The notes under the pieces: model-generated | What the model was told of the DNA's origin: nothing | What the model saw: the letters and a program-made list of their open reading frames with translations, nothing else | The model's database searches: none | NCBI RefSeq assembly: GCF_036588685.1 | Contig: NC_086381.1 | Span: 47,491,431 to 47,555,430 of the forward strand | Direction of reading: 5' to 3' | DNA: 64,000 bases | From: Mytilus trossulus | Lineage: Eukaryota > Mollusca > Bivalvia > Mytilida > Mytilidae | Shown here: one piece after another, positions 1-12,800 of the stretch | Layout: every line of letters begins with the position of its first letter | Position numbering within the stretch: position 1 is the first letter of the stretch | Translations under genes and position numbers: made by a program

Positions 1-305
1 ACCTCGCCACAATATTTATGTGTGTGCCTGTCCCAAGTCAGGAGCCTGTAATTTAGTGGTTGTCGTTTGTTTATGTGTTACATATTTGTTTTTCGTTCAT
101 TTTTACATAAATAAGGCAGTTAGTTTTCTCTCTTGAATTGTTTTACATTTTCTTATAGGGGCCTTTATAGCTGACTATATGCGGTATTGGCTTCGTTCAT
201 TGTTGAAGGCTGTACGGTGACCTATAATTGTTAATGTTTGTGTCATTTTGGTCTTTTGTGGATAGTTGTCTCATTGGCAATCATACCACATCTTCTTTTT
301 TATAT
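1..305 (+). repeat. Dispersed repeat family R2
   Basis: Contains GAAGGCTGTACGGTGACCTA and ends TTGGCAATCATACCACATCT. Further copies or fragments: 36630-36780, 37050-37300, 41100-41230, 41330-41425 and 42540-42765 on +, 26105-26245 and 44860-45215 in reverse. I know such sequence as common in mussel DNA; its class is not established here. Confidence 0.8.
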
Positions 306-1212
306 GTTTGTGTTGAACAGAAGAAAATATGTGCATCATATTCATTGACATTACTCTTCTATCGTGTATTTACGGAGATTATTATATCATCATATAGTCG
401 TTATCTCTGCATCATGTGCACACGTTATTTTTTAAACCCCAAAAGTTACATTTCGAAATCACTACTAGAGGCGACTATGTAGACAAACAATTCTTTTCCA
501 ATCATTTTAAAAAATAATTTTATAACTTTGTGTAACATATAGGCATTGTCAGCTTTCAGGATTTGACAATTGCATATGCATCTGAAAGCATCGACATTTA
601 TTTGATTGATTAGATAATTAATTTATTTTGCCACCACCCGAGTGCGTTGATTAATTAAAGAACCTTATCAATATTTAATCCATGCAAGGTTTGTATATCA
701 TGTAACAATCAGGTTTATGACTGCACCGCAATGCACATGCCTTCAATGTAAACTCATACAATAACGATAAAATGTCAATTACAATACATAATTGTATATT
801 GGTAGACACCCGTGTGATCACAGACAATTTAATTAGATTATCATGTTAATTTTTATAATTAAATTTACAGACATTGCCAAGTATTGTCAAGTATTGTAAG
901 TACATGTGGTAATTGCTAATGTAGGAATAAATCGTAAGGTATTCTATATTGCACCAAATCAATATTGCGTTTCTTTTCAGATCGGTTTTTTTCATTTTGT
1001 TGCGTTTTTGACGTGTCTGTCCGGATTTTTTTCAGAAAGTGCGATAAGGGGAACAAAAGTATTACACAAATTAGAAGCAAATCGAACTAAATGATAACGA
1101 ACGTCACTTTGAGTGAAAGCTACTTTTACAATACACATGTTTTAATGATACCCTGTAGCTTGGAAAACCACACACAAAAAAGATTTTGGTCATTCAGTTA
1201 ATTAAATTAATA

Positions 1213-1740
1213 AAATTGAGAATGGAAATGAGGAATGTATTAAAGAGATAACAACCCGACTATAGAAAAAACAACAGCAGAAGGTCATCGGCAGGTCTTC
1301 AACGTAACGAGACATTCCCGCACCCGGAGGTGTCCTTCAGCTGGCCCTCAATTAAATATATACTAGGTCAGTGATAATGAACGCCCTACTAATTTTCAAA
1401 TAAAGGCAACATTAGTATACCGCTGTTCAAAACTAATAAATCCATGGACAAAAAACAAAATCGGGGCAACAAACCAAAACCGAGGGAAACGCATTAAATA
1501 TAAGAGGAGAACAACGACACAACACCGAAACGCAACAGCAAATTTCCAAATTGTACAAAATAATACAAGACAAACAAAGACCAGATGCTCCTGACTTGGG
1601 ACAGGCGCAAAAATGCAGCGGGGTTAAACATGTTCATGAGATCTCAACATCCCCCTTTACCTCTAGCCAATTTAGAAAAGTAAAAACACAACAATACGTA
1701 CATTTAAAATTCAATTCAAGAGAAGTCCGAGTCTGATGTT
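1213..1740 (-). repeat. Dispersed repeat family R1
   Basis: In reverse orientation it reads through GAGGGCCAGCTGAAGGACAC and ends TATCTCTTTAATACATTCC. Other pieces: 17690-17996, 23600-23910, 34075-34325 and 41660-41745 on +, 56340-56425 in reverse. The short open frame inside it is not considered a gene. Confidence 0.8.
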
Positions 1741-3779
1741 AGAAGATGTAACCAAAGAAAATAAACAAAATGACAATTATACATAAATAACAACAGACTT
1801 CTAGCAGTTAACTGACTACCAGCTCCAAACTTCAATTAAACTGATTGAAATATTATGATTTCATCATATGAATATAAGGCACAATCCTTCCCGTTAGGGG
1901 TTTAGTATCATACCATCATAACATATATGAGACGAACATAACCCGTGTCATGCCAACAACCAGTTTTTTAATAAATGTTTTTAGTTCCGTTGCAAATACC
2001 CTATAAGTAAATCAATATTAACGCCAAATTATGCAATCTTTAATGACTTGACAACAGTATTGTTACTATATCCCTTCTTAATAAGTCTATTGACAGGTTT
2101 TGTTAGTTTCTGCGGTGAATACTGACATTTTTGTGCTTTATAAAGAATATTTCCATAAAAATTGGATTTGAAATACCTAAATGTATAGGAAGTCTGCATG
2201 TTTAGCTATATTTACGAATGATGTCCCTATACCGATGATAAAATTTAGTAAATGTTTTGACTAGTTTGTGATATCGAAAACCCTAGTGTAATTATTTTTC
2301 AGTAATACATAAATTTCTCTCGTTAAAATCTAAAACATTGTTACATACACGAGCGAATCGTACAAGTTGAGATATATAAACACCGCAAGATGGTGACAAG
2401 GAAACGTCATCATCTAAAAATGGATAATTAACAATAGGAAATGAAAAATCGTCTCTTTTATCATTTCTTTTATACAATATTATTTAAACATTTATGCGAT
2501 ATCGCATTATGTTTTTTTTTCACTGTCAGTATTTTTATCGCGAGATTTGACTCATCGGCACTCTTATCTCTTCTAATTATTATTAAAAGGTCAATTGATA
2601 GACGTTTAAATACTTTGTACATCAATGTTCTCTTTTCTTATGTGGATTTGAAAGTCAGTTAGACATATTCAATGTTATTTTCCGTCTTACATTGTACCTT
2701 TTGGCTAACCACGTACATGATTTACGTGATTTCTGTTCCATATTTGGCGTTAAAGGTATGAACAAAATTATAATATATAATTTATAAAGAACAGTTTTGA
2801 AACTGAGAAATCTTGTACAATTATCATGTCATTTCTCACAAAGAACGACTTTTGTCGATGTGAAGCGATATCATTAAGAATTGAAACGGAGATGTTTGAC
2901 TGTGATGATTGTAAATACATTATAGGAGCCCATGTTATTTGATAGGGTCCAGTATATGACGAATTTCCGAAAACAAACTATTCAATGAAGTGTTTTTGTT
3001 TACACATACTAATAAATTTCGTTGCTGTGTCAAAGCATGTTATCTTAATTCAATTAGACGCAGAAATGTTTGATACTGTAAAAAAAAATTATTTTATAAA
3101 CTTGTTTTTTTAGTAGACACAAATTTTCTATGTTGATTTAATGTAATAGTCTCTTATGATAATCTTACAGAATGATTTTTTTTTAGCCTGTATATTTTAA
3201 TATTTAAACACTAGTTGTGATGTTGTATTGCATATGTTATTGAGCATGCTGAAAGATAAAAGATTTGACACAAAAAAAAATGGAATAATTGAATGAATGT
3301 ATTTTGATTTACGTGTCAATGACTTCAAAATTATACCTCCTTTCACTATCCTAGAACTTTACGATGATATTTCACAACAATACAAATCAATTGCTAAATA
3401 CTAATCCTCAGTTAAACAACGCTCTATCTCATTTTCTCTCTTTTTGAAACTTCAGAATTTCAATACTCATATTTCGATGTTTGCGTTTGCCTGTTCGTAC
3501 AAACCTGATCTAATTAGCACATTGAAATTATTTGTGTTTGTATATTGAAAATTTAAAGTAAGTGGGTAGATCATTAGCAATAATTTAATTCAGAAATCTC
3601 TTCGATATTTTTCCCCTTTAAAAAGTAATTCTTAAGATTTGTTGATCCCAATTTTTAAATGGATCAGTTGTGCGATTTCTCTTATTTTGTGAGAAACCAT
3701 AAAAATTTTGCTCAATAGACATGTTGTCTTCGGGATTTATATCAGTGGACATTTAGAGCGAGTTTGTGAGAAAACAGCA

Positions 3780-3834
3780 ATGATTGCATTTTGGGCACAA
3801 CTACTCGGTATTGTTGAACTTTTTAAATACTTTG
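3780..3834 (+). CDS. Gene A exon 1, start codon and signal peptide
   Basis: ATG at 3780 opens 18 codons plus one base, ending TTT G before a consensus GTAAGT donor. The same TTT G/GTAAGT end is found in the first exons of genes B and C, which is the main reason for choosing this start. The peptide begins MIAFWAQLLGIVELFKYF; it is hydrophobic but contains Glu and Lys inside the stretch, so it is a weaker signal peptide than those of B and C. A different upstream exon remains possible. Confidence 0.7.
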
Positions 3835-6800
3835 GTAAGTAAAGCAAACTGTTACATAAAGATACGAATATGTGGTATGATTGCAACAGAGACAACTATC
3901 CACTTAAGACCACAATTCTGTTAGTTTTATCTTCGTAAAAATAATTTTGGAATTGACAGCATGATTTCAAGTTTTTGTTGCATTTAAATTTACATTGTAT
4001 TTATATCGGCATTTAATTTGAGTTGAGTGATAGGTGTTTCACGCATCAATCAGCACTATTTTGATATAAAGTTGCTGTCAGTTTTCATTAGTGAAAGGAT
4101 GCGGAGTAGGCGGAAAGAAACATAGAACCTCGGAAGGAAAATGAAAATTCTTATCAATAAAGATTGACTGAATGATTGTTGGTGTTTAACGCCACGTTTG
4201 GAATATTTATCGACGGTCAGGTTTTATTGATGGAGGAAACCGCAGTCTCCGGCAAAAACAACAAACCTTCGGTAGGACAACTGACAATCCTCCTGAATTA
4301 AGTGCCAGTCTTTGTGCGAATCAGGCAATTTAGGTAAGAATTAAAACATGATCAGAAAAAAACCCATCCAGCTGATCATGTTATTTAACACTAACCATCA
4401 TCCTGAGTAAAAATTATTAGTCTTTTGTTTGTGTGTGTCTGGTAATATCAAATAACTTGGTTAAAAAATTGGTTAGAATGATAGCAAATTACAGAGTTAT
4501 CTCCCCTTATTCGTTTATTACTAGTGCATTTCAACCAAATTGTATCTTCTATTACTAGAACAGAAAACGGAAATGAATGTTATTTTTGTGCATAACTACA
4601 TATTATGAACTAAAATCAATGTCAAATTGGGTGTTTTTTTGTCATTTTTTCACCACTGCCTAATTCTTAGGCAGACTTGCAAATAATATTTGTCTCAATG
4701 AACCCGTACGAGCGGAAATCGAACTCCCAACCTCAGTGTTGACTGGCTAATGATTACAGCAGTATAACTATCTAGACCATATGGCCACCGAGGCCTCTTA
4801 CTGAATGAAGATTGGACACGACTGAAATTGCCAAGTGGAGTATTTGATTTATGAGTCTCACTGTTGACCCGTTTACGACAACCGAGGTCGCTGTCGGCTT
4901 TCAAACTTTCAAGGTAGATGCTTTCTATCAAAGGTCACTGATTCCACAAACATTTTATTAAAAAACGACGACAGATGCAACTTGAACTATATTGTTCAAT
5001 TCTCAAATTTATATTGTTTATTTTAAAAATTCAATTGATGAGTATTGCAAATGAACTGATATCACTAAATTACATGAAGTACACAGTTTTATAATTATGA
5101 TCTTCAAATATAATTAAAAAGAGTAATAGATTATAAATTAATGTGTATTTATTTGTTTAGTTTGGAACCGGAATTGATATGACAGACGAATAGGACAATT
5201 ATATACATATATCGATTATCATTAGCAAATGGATATTTCTGGCAAAATAAATATTTATCTAACGAATTTCTTCTATTCTAACACGTTATATCAACACCTT
5301 TGATGATCGAACAGTGGCCAAAAGAAAAGAATGAACAACCACGTGTGGGTTTATATCTTGGTTTTATTAAATCACAGAATATTGGAATAAATTGCAATGG
5401 TCATTACACTATGTATGTACCTAGCTTACGACGTTTTGATCCCGAAACGTAGTAAACCTTGACCTACTAAGTCTAATGTATGCACTTATAACTTAAATTG
5501 TAAACTCAACCAAAAGCATACATCTTGATAACTTACTGAGGTTTTGGATAAGTATGCATTCCAACTGTGTCGATATGTTATACTGAAAAAAATCACTTAT
5601 AAGAAGAATTTATTTTACAATGCTCACGTTTCTTAAAATGAATGCTTTATTTTAAACACATATATATATATATATATATATAACGTGGTAATCTATGAAT
5701 GCCAATAAAACAACTATCCAACAGAATCCAGAAGGTTTACAGTTATAAGCAACTAATGTCAACGTCCAATCAAAACCGATATCAGATATTTGGCTTTTAA
5801 TGGCACCAAAATTTAAAAAAAAAAAAAAAAAAAAAATCGTTTCAGAAGTAACCAGTTAAAGTGTCTTAGACATACATATAAAAGCTATGATTGTAATTTA
5901 AATGAACAGTTTATGAATATTGTGAGTCTGAAGCCCTAATTACATATAATATGTCAAAGATAAATTAGCTGACTGCTATTATAGAATTATCATCCTTCAT
6001 GTGTTAAGTTCTTTCCCTTTCTACGTTAGAATGACCAATTGAAAAAATATGTTGTTTTAAATAATTACAAAACTCTTATTCGCCAAGAGTTATCAGTCTT
6101 TAACTGCAATGTTTAAGTTTTAAATCCACACCATAATTACTGAAAGTAAAAAAAAAAGGAAATGAGGTTTTGATATTTGCCACTTTTAAATATGTTTTAA
6201 ATATTTCATTTTGACGTCAACTACAATAGATTGGAAGTATAATCGATCATTTTTTTATAATTCAACTGTTACATTACTCCTGCATTAATACACCTCTTAT
6301 AGTGCAGGAACATTAGTACGTTAATGTTATTATCGCTATTTGGAAATATGTCTAGTTCACCTGGGAATCTTTCTCGCTTTAACTATTGACGTCGTAAATC
6401 AATCACTTTTCAAATTTGGCGTCAGATATTTTATATTTCGACGACAAAATTTTACGGGAACCTTTGTCAAGCCAGTAATGACAGACTTATAGCGATACGA
6501 TGTGTATGTTTTAACTATAATGTGCAGATTCAAACAAATAATGCATATTGTACTTATTATACCGGAAACACTTACAAATCAACTCCGACATAAATAAACC
6601 ACATTTTGAAAACGATTTGATTTATTTACGTAGGATACTGCTTTATCTGTTCTAATTTAACATATCTAATTTCACATTTGTCCTGTTTCTTTGGAAGAGT
6701 TGATTAAGATTTTTCAAACTATCGTTCAGATTAGTTGAAAAATCATGTAGAATGTTTAGTATAACTTAGCATTATTCTCTACACTTCGGAAAAAAAGAAA

Positions 6801-9800
6801 AGCGTACACTTGATCATAAGGATTCACAAAAGTAGTGAATAAAAGTTCTAAATGCCTTTTCCAGAGATGAAAACTTTGTAATTTGTATTTGGTCAATTCA
6901 GCTTTTCCCATACAACTTGAACAACATTTTTGAATTCAAAGTCCTCATATATGTACTTTTTTTGAAGGTTTTGCTTCATCGGAACTTGTCATTTGGTATA
7001 AAGCTCCTCTAATTGGTTCTTATACCGCAAATGACGTCCTGGTCAAAACGAAATCAAGATCGAAAGTAGAATGTTCTGCACAGTGTTCTAATTACCCTGG
7101 CTGTTCCTCCTTTGAATATGTCATATTGACTAAGACATGCAGTCTATTGGTAGTTTCGGAACAAAGTTTCCCGCTAGTGAACAACAGTGATATTTGTTAT
7201 TACCTTCCAACCAATCCTGCAAGTGAGTATGTTTAACATTTGTTAGTATTATTACAGATGAATTTCATTTTATCATGCACAGTTAGTTTGATTAGAAAAA
7301 ATGATATTTAATTAATCAACAGAAAAGGTGTCACACCGGTAAATCTCTTACTCTTATGCTAGTGTTTGATTTATAGCCTTACACGAAATGTGTCCTAGTT
7401 AGATTTAATTGACAATCTATCCGAGATTGTCTTAGATTTTAAGGTTTTATGTATGCATATTTACCGATGATAGATTTTCCCCGTCTTTGTTCCATGATTT
7501 ATTTGATTCGAGTTTTACGATGGATGCTACACTTGAAGCCAGATCTGTTTCACTTCTATAGCAACTGACATTTGCACGGTTCGTTGTGCAATTTGTGTTG
7601 CTCAGTTTTAGTTTTTTATGTTGTAAAAACGTATTATAGAATAAATTTTATAGTAGGGATACACAATATATGAACTGTAGACTTACTTCTACAAGCCTTT
7701 TGGTTATGTGGTCATAATACTACTGTTTCATTCATGTATAATACATGTTTTTATTTTTCTTTATAAAAGAAAATATGATAATTCTTTGTAAACATAAAAC
7801 AGACCTAGAAAGCAAATACATGCAATACTAGTTGTTGTTTTTGTTTGTTTCATACGAACATTTTTATTCCACACATAATTATTTTTAACTCTCTGACGAC
7901 ATGTACACATATTGTGTCAATCTCGTACATAAGCTCTGATTTAAAAAAAAAAAAAAGAAATGACAGCTTTCTTTTTTTCTCATACAAGAACATATTTTCG
8001 AAAATAATTGTGAAAATGTTTACATTGTATTACTATTGTTCTGATAATGTAATACACAAATTGAAGATTGTTATTTTGATGGATAAGTAATTCAGCTGGC
8101 ATAGTTTTTTTGTTTATCTTTTCGATTGCATATTAAAAAAAATATTAATCGTATATTGAATTCTTAAGAATGAAATAAAGGGAGTGTGCCATTCATGATT
8201 AATATGTACTTATCAAACATAATTTCTTAAAAAGCTTTTCCGACAACACAAAGACGATGTTTCTAAATATATTTGTTCATTAAAACAGTACAATGTCTTT
8301 TTATATTGCTTTTTTGCATTATTTAACATATAATTTTTTAATCTGTTCAATGCTTTCAGAAGCGTATTAGTTGGAAAACGAATGGATTCACTGATTATAG
8401 TACGATTGATTTTATGATCAATTTAGTTCAAGTTCAAGTTAAAACTTTTTCTGATAATAATACACAAAGTGATAAAAGAAGAATAATAGGATGTTATATC
8501 TAGAGATTAAAATAAATTAAAAAAAATGAAACAATATTAAATTGCCTTTTCAATATGGGATCATGAATCCTTAGAAGACCTCAATAATAGCTTAAGACGC
8601 GCGTCTGGCGTATTATATTATAATCCTGGTACCTTTGATAACTATTAGGATTAAGGTTATGGGCTAATATGGAAAACAAGTCATGTATTAGTATTTTGAT
8701 CCTATACTTGGACAAGTTGTTTTTACAACAATACCTTACAATTCTATGGGTGTTCTAGTTTCCTCACCATGAAGTTTAATTTGTACACTACATGTTCGTA
8801 CGTTTTAAGTTAAAAAACTAATAACATGGCAAATGTTTAAAATTGATCGTAAGTCATGACAAATTCAGTATTTATTTTATCAACTTTAGTCAAAGTTTTG
8901 TGAAACTAATCAATATTATGAAAACTGATCGGGTATGACACTGGCTATCGACATCACAGATTTCGGGGCAATAGCCCATTTTCAAATTACCGACTTTTGA
9001 CTGCGTAATGTATTTTTTTGACAGATTTCCTTTTCTGTGGTTGGACATCCTGGTACTCCTCCAAGCAAGAGCAACTTAAATAAGTAAACTATAGATTTTA
9101 ACGATATTTTTTAGGGAAAAGTAACTGTGTAATGTGTACTATACAAACCTAATTCATAAAAAAAACAGTAAACTTTACCCCAAAATTACACCGATTGTAA
9201 ATTCGAATTTTCGTCTTTAGGTTGCTCGTATTTGACAGAGTACCAGGATTTCCTACCACATAATACTGTAGTTGTTGACACTATATAAATTATAAAACCC
9301 GGGTTGAAAAGTCGGCAGTATGAATATGGTCTACTGCAGTAGGTCATGGGCATGTCACTTAGGATTTTCATAATACATACGTTTACTAATTTCTAATAAA
9401 TAAAACAAAAGTTTATAGGGATTCGATTTTAATTTGATTTAAAGATCCAATCAAAACGTTTCCGTTGAAATTGTTAGTTAATTCAGACTTGATGGTATCT
9501 AGTAATCGAGGAAAAAAAGTATTGGTTGTTTTTTACACAAAAAATAGTTCTGTAATTCATTTAGATTTGTTAATATTTTATACTAAAAACGTACTGGTAC
9601 AGGTTGAATAATTTAGAACCTATATATATATATATATATATATAAACGAGTCTAAATTGAAAACTACGTTCAAACCTATGATTGCGTTGGATAAAAACCG
9701 CAATTTTTATACGTGTGCATGTCAAACAAATTTCGTTGTAGAAGGGTCTAAAAACAGCACAAACAACATTTTCCAAAAGACCAAAAAGTGAAAAAGTATA

Positions 9801-12800
9801 TTTCAACAAAACGCATTTGACTAACAGGTCGAACAACTGATGTTCTTTAACCCTGCTGACTGCCATTGACGATTGCCAAATAAAATTGATCACAAGATGT
9901 AACAAAATGGATCTGAATATAAATTTAATACGTCACAGAAAGAAAAAAATTGTTAACTTGTGGCTACGATGTTGTGCCACAAACATTCGGTGTCAATATT
10001 TCTTTAGTACACCAGATCTAGATTTCGACAATATATGTCTCTTCAGTGATGTTAGGGATCGAAACGGTATTTGGAAGGCCATATAATTTACTCTCAATTT
10101 AAGATTGACTCTTGAATTTTAAGAGACAATATAGGATGAACGGATCATATAAACCGGAGGGAAAATATGATACATGCCCAAACAAAAAATATAAACGAGT
10201 CTAAATTGAAAACTACGTTCAAACCTATGATTGCGTTGGATAAAAACCGCAATTTTTATACGTGTGCATGTCAAACAAATTTCGTTGTAGAAGGGTCTAA
10301 AAACAGCACAAACAACATTTTCCAAAAGACCAAAAAGTGAAAAAGTATATTTCAACAAAACGCATTTGACTAACAGGTCGAACAACTGATGTTCTTTAAC
10401 CCTGCTGACTGCCATTGACGATTGCCAAATAAAATTGATCACAAGATGTAACAAAATGGATCTGAATATAAATTTAATACGTCACAGAAAGAAAAAAATT
10501 GTTAACTTGTGGCTACGATGTTGTGCCACAAACATTCGGTGTCAATATTTCTTTAGTACACCAGATCTAGATTTCGACAATATATGTCTCTTCAGTGATG
10601 TTAGGGATCGAAACGGTATTTGGAAGGCCATATAATTTACTCTCAATTTAAGATTGACTCTTGAATTTTAAGAGACAATATAGGATGAACGGATCATATA
10701 AACCGGAGGGAAAATATGATACATGCCCAAACAAAAAATATAAACGAGTCTAAATTGAAAACTACGTTCAAACCTATGATTGCGTTGGATAAAAACCGCA
10801 ATTTTTATACGTGTGCATGTCAAACAAATTTCGTTGTAGAAGGGTCTAAAAACAGCACAAACAACATTTTCCAAAAGACCAAAAAGTGAAAAAGTATATT
10901 TCAACAAAACGCATTTGACTAACAGGTCGAACAACTGATGTTCTTTAACCCTGCTGACTGCCATTGACGATTGCCAAATAAAATTGATCACAAGATGTAA
11001 CAAAATGGATCTGAATATAAATTTAATACGTCACAGAAAGAAAAAAATTGTTAACTTGTGGCTACGATGTTGTGCCACAAACATTCGGTGTCAATATTTC
11101 TTTAGTACACCAGATCTAGATTTCGACAATATATGTCTCTTCAGTGATGTTAGGGATCGAAACGGTATTTGGAAGGCCATATAATTTACTCTCAATTTAA
11201 GATTGACTCTTGAATTTTAAGAGACAATATAGGATGAACGGATCATATAAACCGGAGGGAAAATATGATACATGCCCAAACAAAAAATATAAACGAGTCT
11301 AAATTGAAAACTACGTTCAAACCTATGATTGCGTTGGATAAAAACCGCAATTTTTATACGTGTGCATGTCAAACAAATTTCGTTGTAGAAGGGTCTAAAA
11401 ACAGCACCAACAACATTTTCCAAAAGACCAAAAAGTGAAAAAGTATATTTCAACAAAACGCATTTGACTAACAGGTCGAACAACTGATGTTCTTTAACCC
11501 TGCTGACTGCCATTGACGATTGCCAAATAAAATTGATCACAAGATGTAACAAAATGGATCTGAATATAAATTTAATACGTCACAGAAAGAAAAAAATTGT
11601 TAACTTGTGGCTACGATGTTGTGCCACAAACATTCGGTGTCAATATTTCTTTAGTACACCAGATCTAGATTTCGACAATATATGTCTCTTCAGTGATGTT
11701 AGGGATCGAAACGGTATTTGGAAGGCCATATAATTTACTCTCAATTTAAGATTGACTCTTGAATTTTAAGAGACAATATAGGATGAACGGATCATATAAA
11801 CCGGAGGGAAAATATGATACATGCCCAAACAAAAAATATAAACGAGTCTAAATTGAAAACTACGTTCAAACCTATGATTGCGTTGGATAAAAACCGCAAT
11901 TTTTATACGTGTGCATGTCAAACAAATTTCGTTGTAGAAGGGTCTAAAAACAGCACAAACAACATTTTCCAAAAGACCAAAAAGTGAAAAAGTATATTTC
12001 AACAAAACGCATTTGACTAACAGGTCGAACAACTGATGTTCTTTAACCCTGCTGACTGCCATTGACGATTGCCAAATAAAATTGATCACAAGATGTAACA
12101 AAATGGATCTGAATATAAATTTAATACGTCACAGAAAGAAAAAAATTGTTAACTTGTGGCTACGATGTTGTGCCACAAACATTCGGTGTCAATATTTCTT
12201 TAGTACACCAGATCTAGATTTCGACAATATATGTCTCTTCAGTGATGTTAGGGATCGAAACGGTATTTGGAAGGCCATATAATTTACTCTCAATTTAAGA
12301 TTGACTCTTGAATTTTAAGAGACAATATAGGATGAACGGATCATATAAACCGGAGGGAAAATATGATACATGCCCAAACAAAAAATATAAACGAGTCTAA
12401 ATTGAAAACTACGTTCAAACCTATGATTGCGTTGGATAAAAACCGCAATTTTTATACGTGTGCATGTCAAACAAATTTCGTTGTAGAAGGGTCTAAAAAC
12501 AGCACAAACAACATTTTCCCAAAGACCAAAAAGTGAAAAAGTATATTTCAACAAAACGCATTTGACTAACAGGTCGAACAACTGATGTTCTTTAACCCTG
12601 CTGACTGCCATTGACGATTGCCAAATAAAATTGATCACAAGATGTAACAAAATGGATCTGAATATAAATTTAATACGTCACAGAAAGAAAAAAATTGTTA
12701 ACTTGTGGCTACGATGTTGTGCCACAAACATTCGGTGTCAATATTTCTTTAGTACACCAGATCTAGATTTCGACAATATATGTCTCTTCAGTGATGTTAG

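Larger units (their letters stand above)
1..3779. other. Upstream region of gene A, dispersed repeats only
   Basis: Positions 1-305 carry a dispersed repeat ending CTCATTGGCAATCATACCAC, and 1213-1740 another in reverse orientation. Between and after these I see AT-rich sequence without exons. The promoter of gene A should lie near 3500-3779, but no clear TATA box or initiator could be identified. Confidence 0.5.
3835..6967. other. Gene A intron 1
   Basis: 3.1 kb with the SINE at 4178-4798, a TA microsatellite, a poly-A tract and a reverse R2 fragment. I found no further exon. Confidence 0.6.

Noticed and set aside
4700..4798. Functional tRNA gene
   Set aside because: Has A- and B-box-like sequence, but the cloverleaf is not preserved and it is continuous with SINE-type sequence.
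4695..4931. 78-codon open frame on -
   Set aside because: Runs through the tRNA-like head of the SINE.
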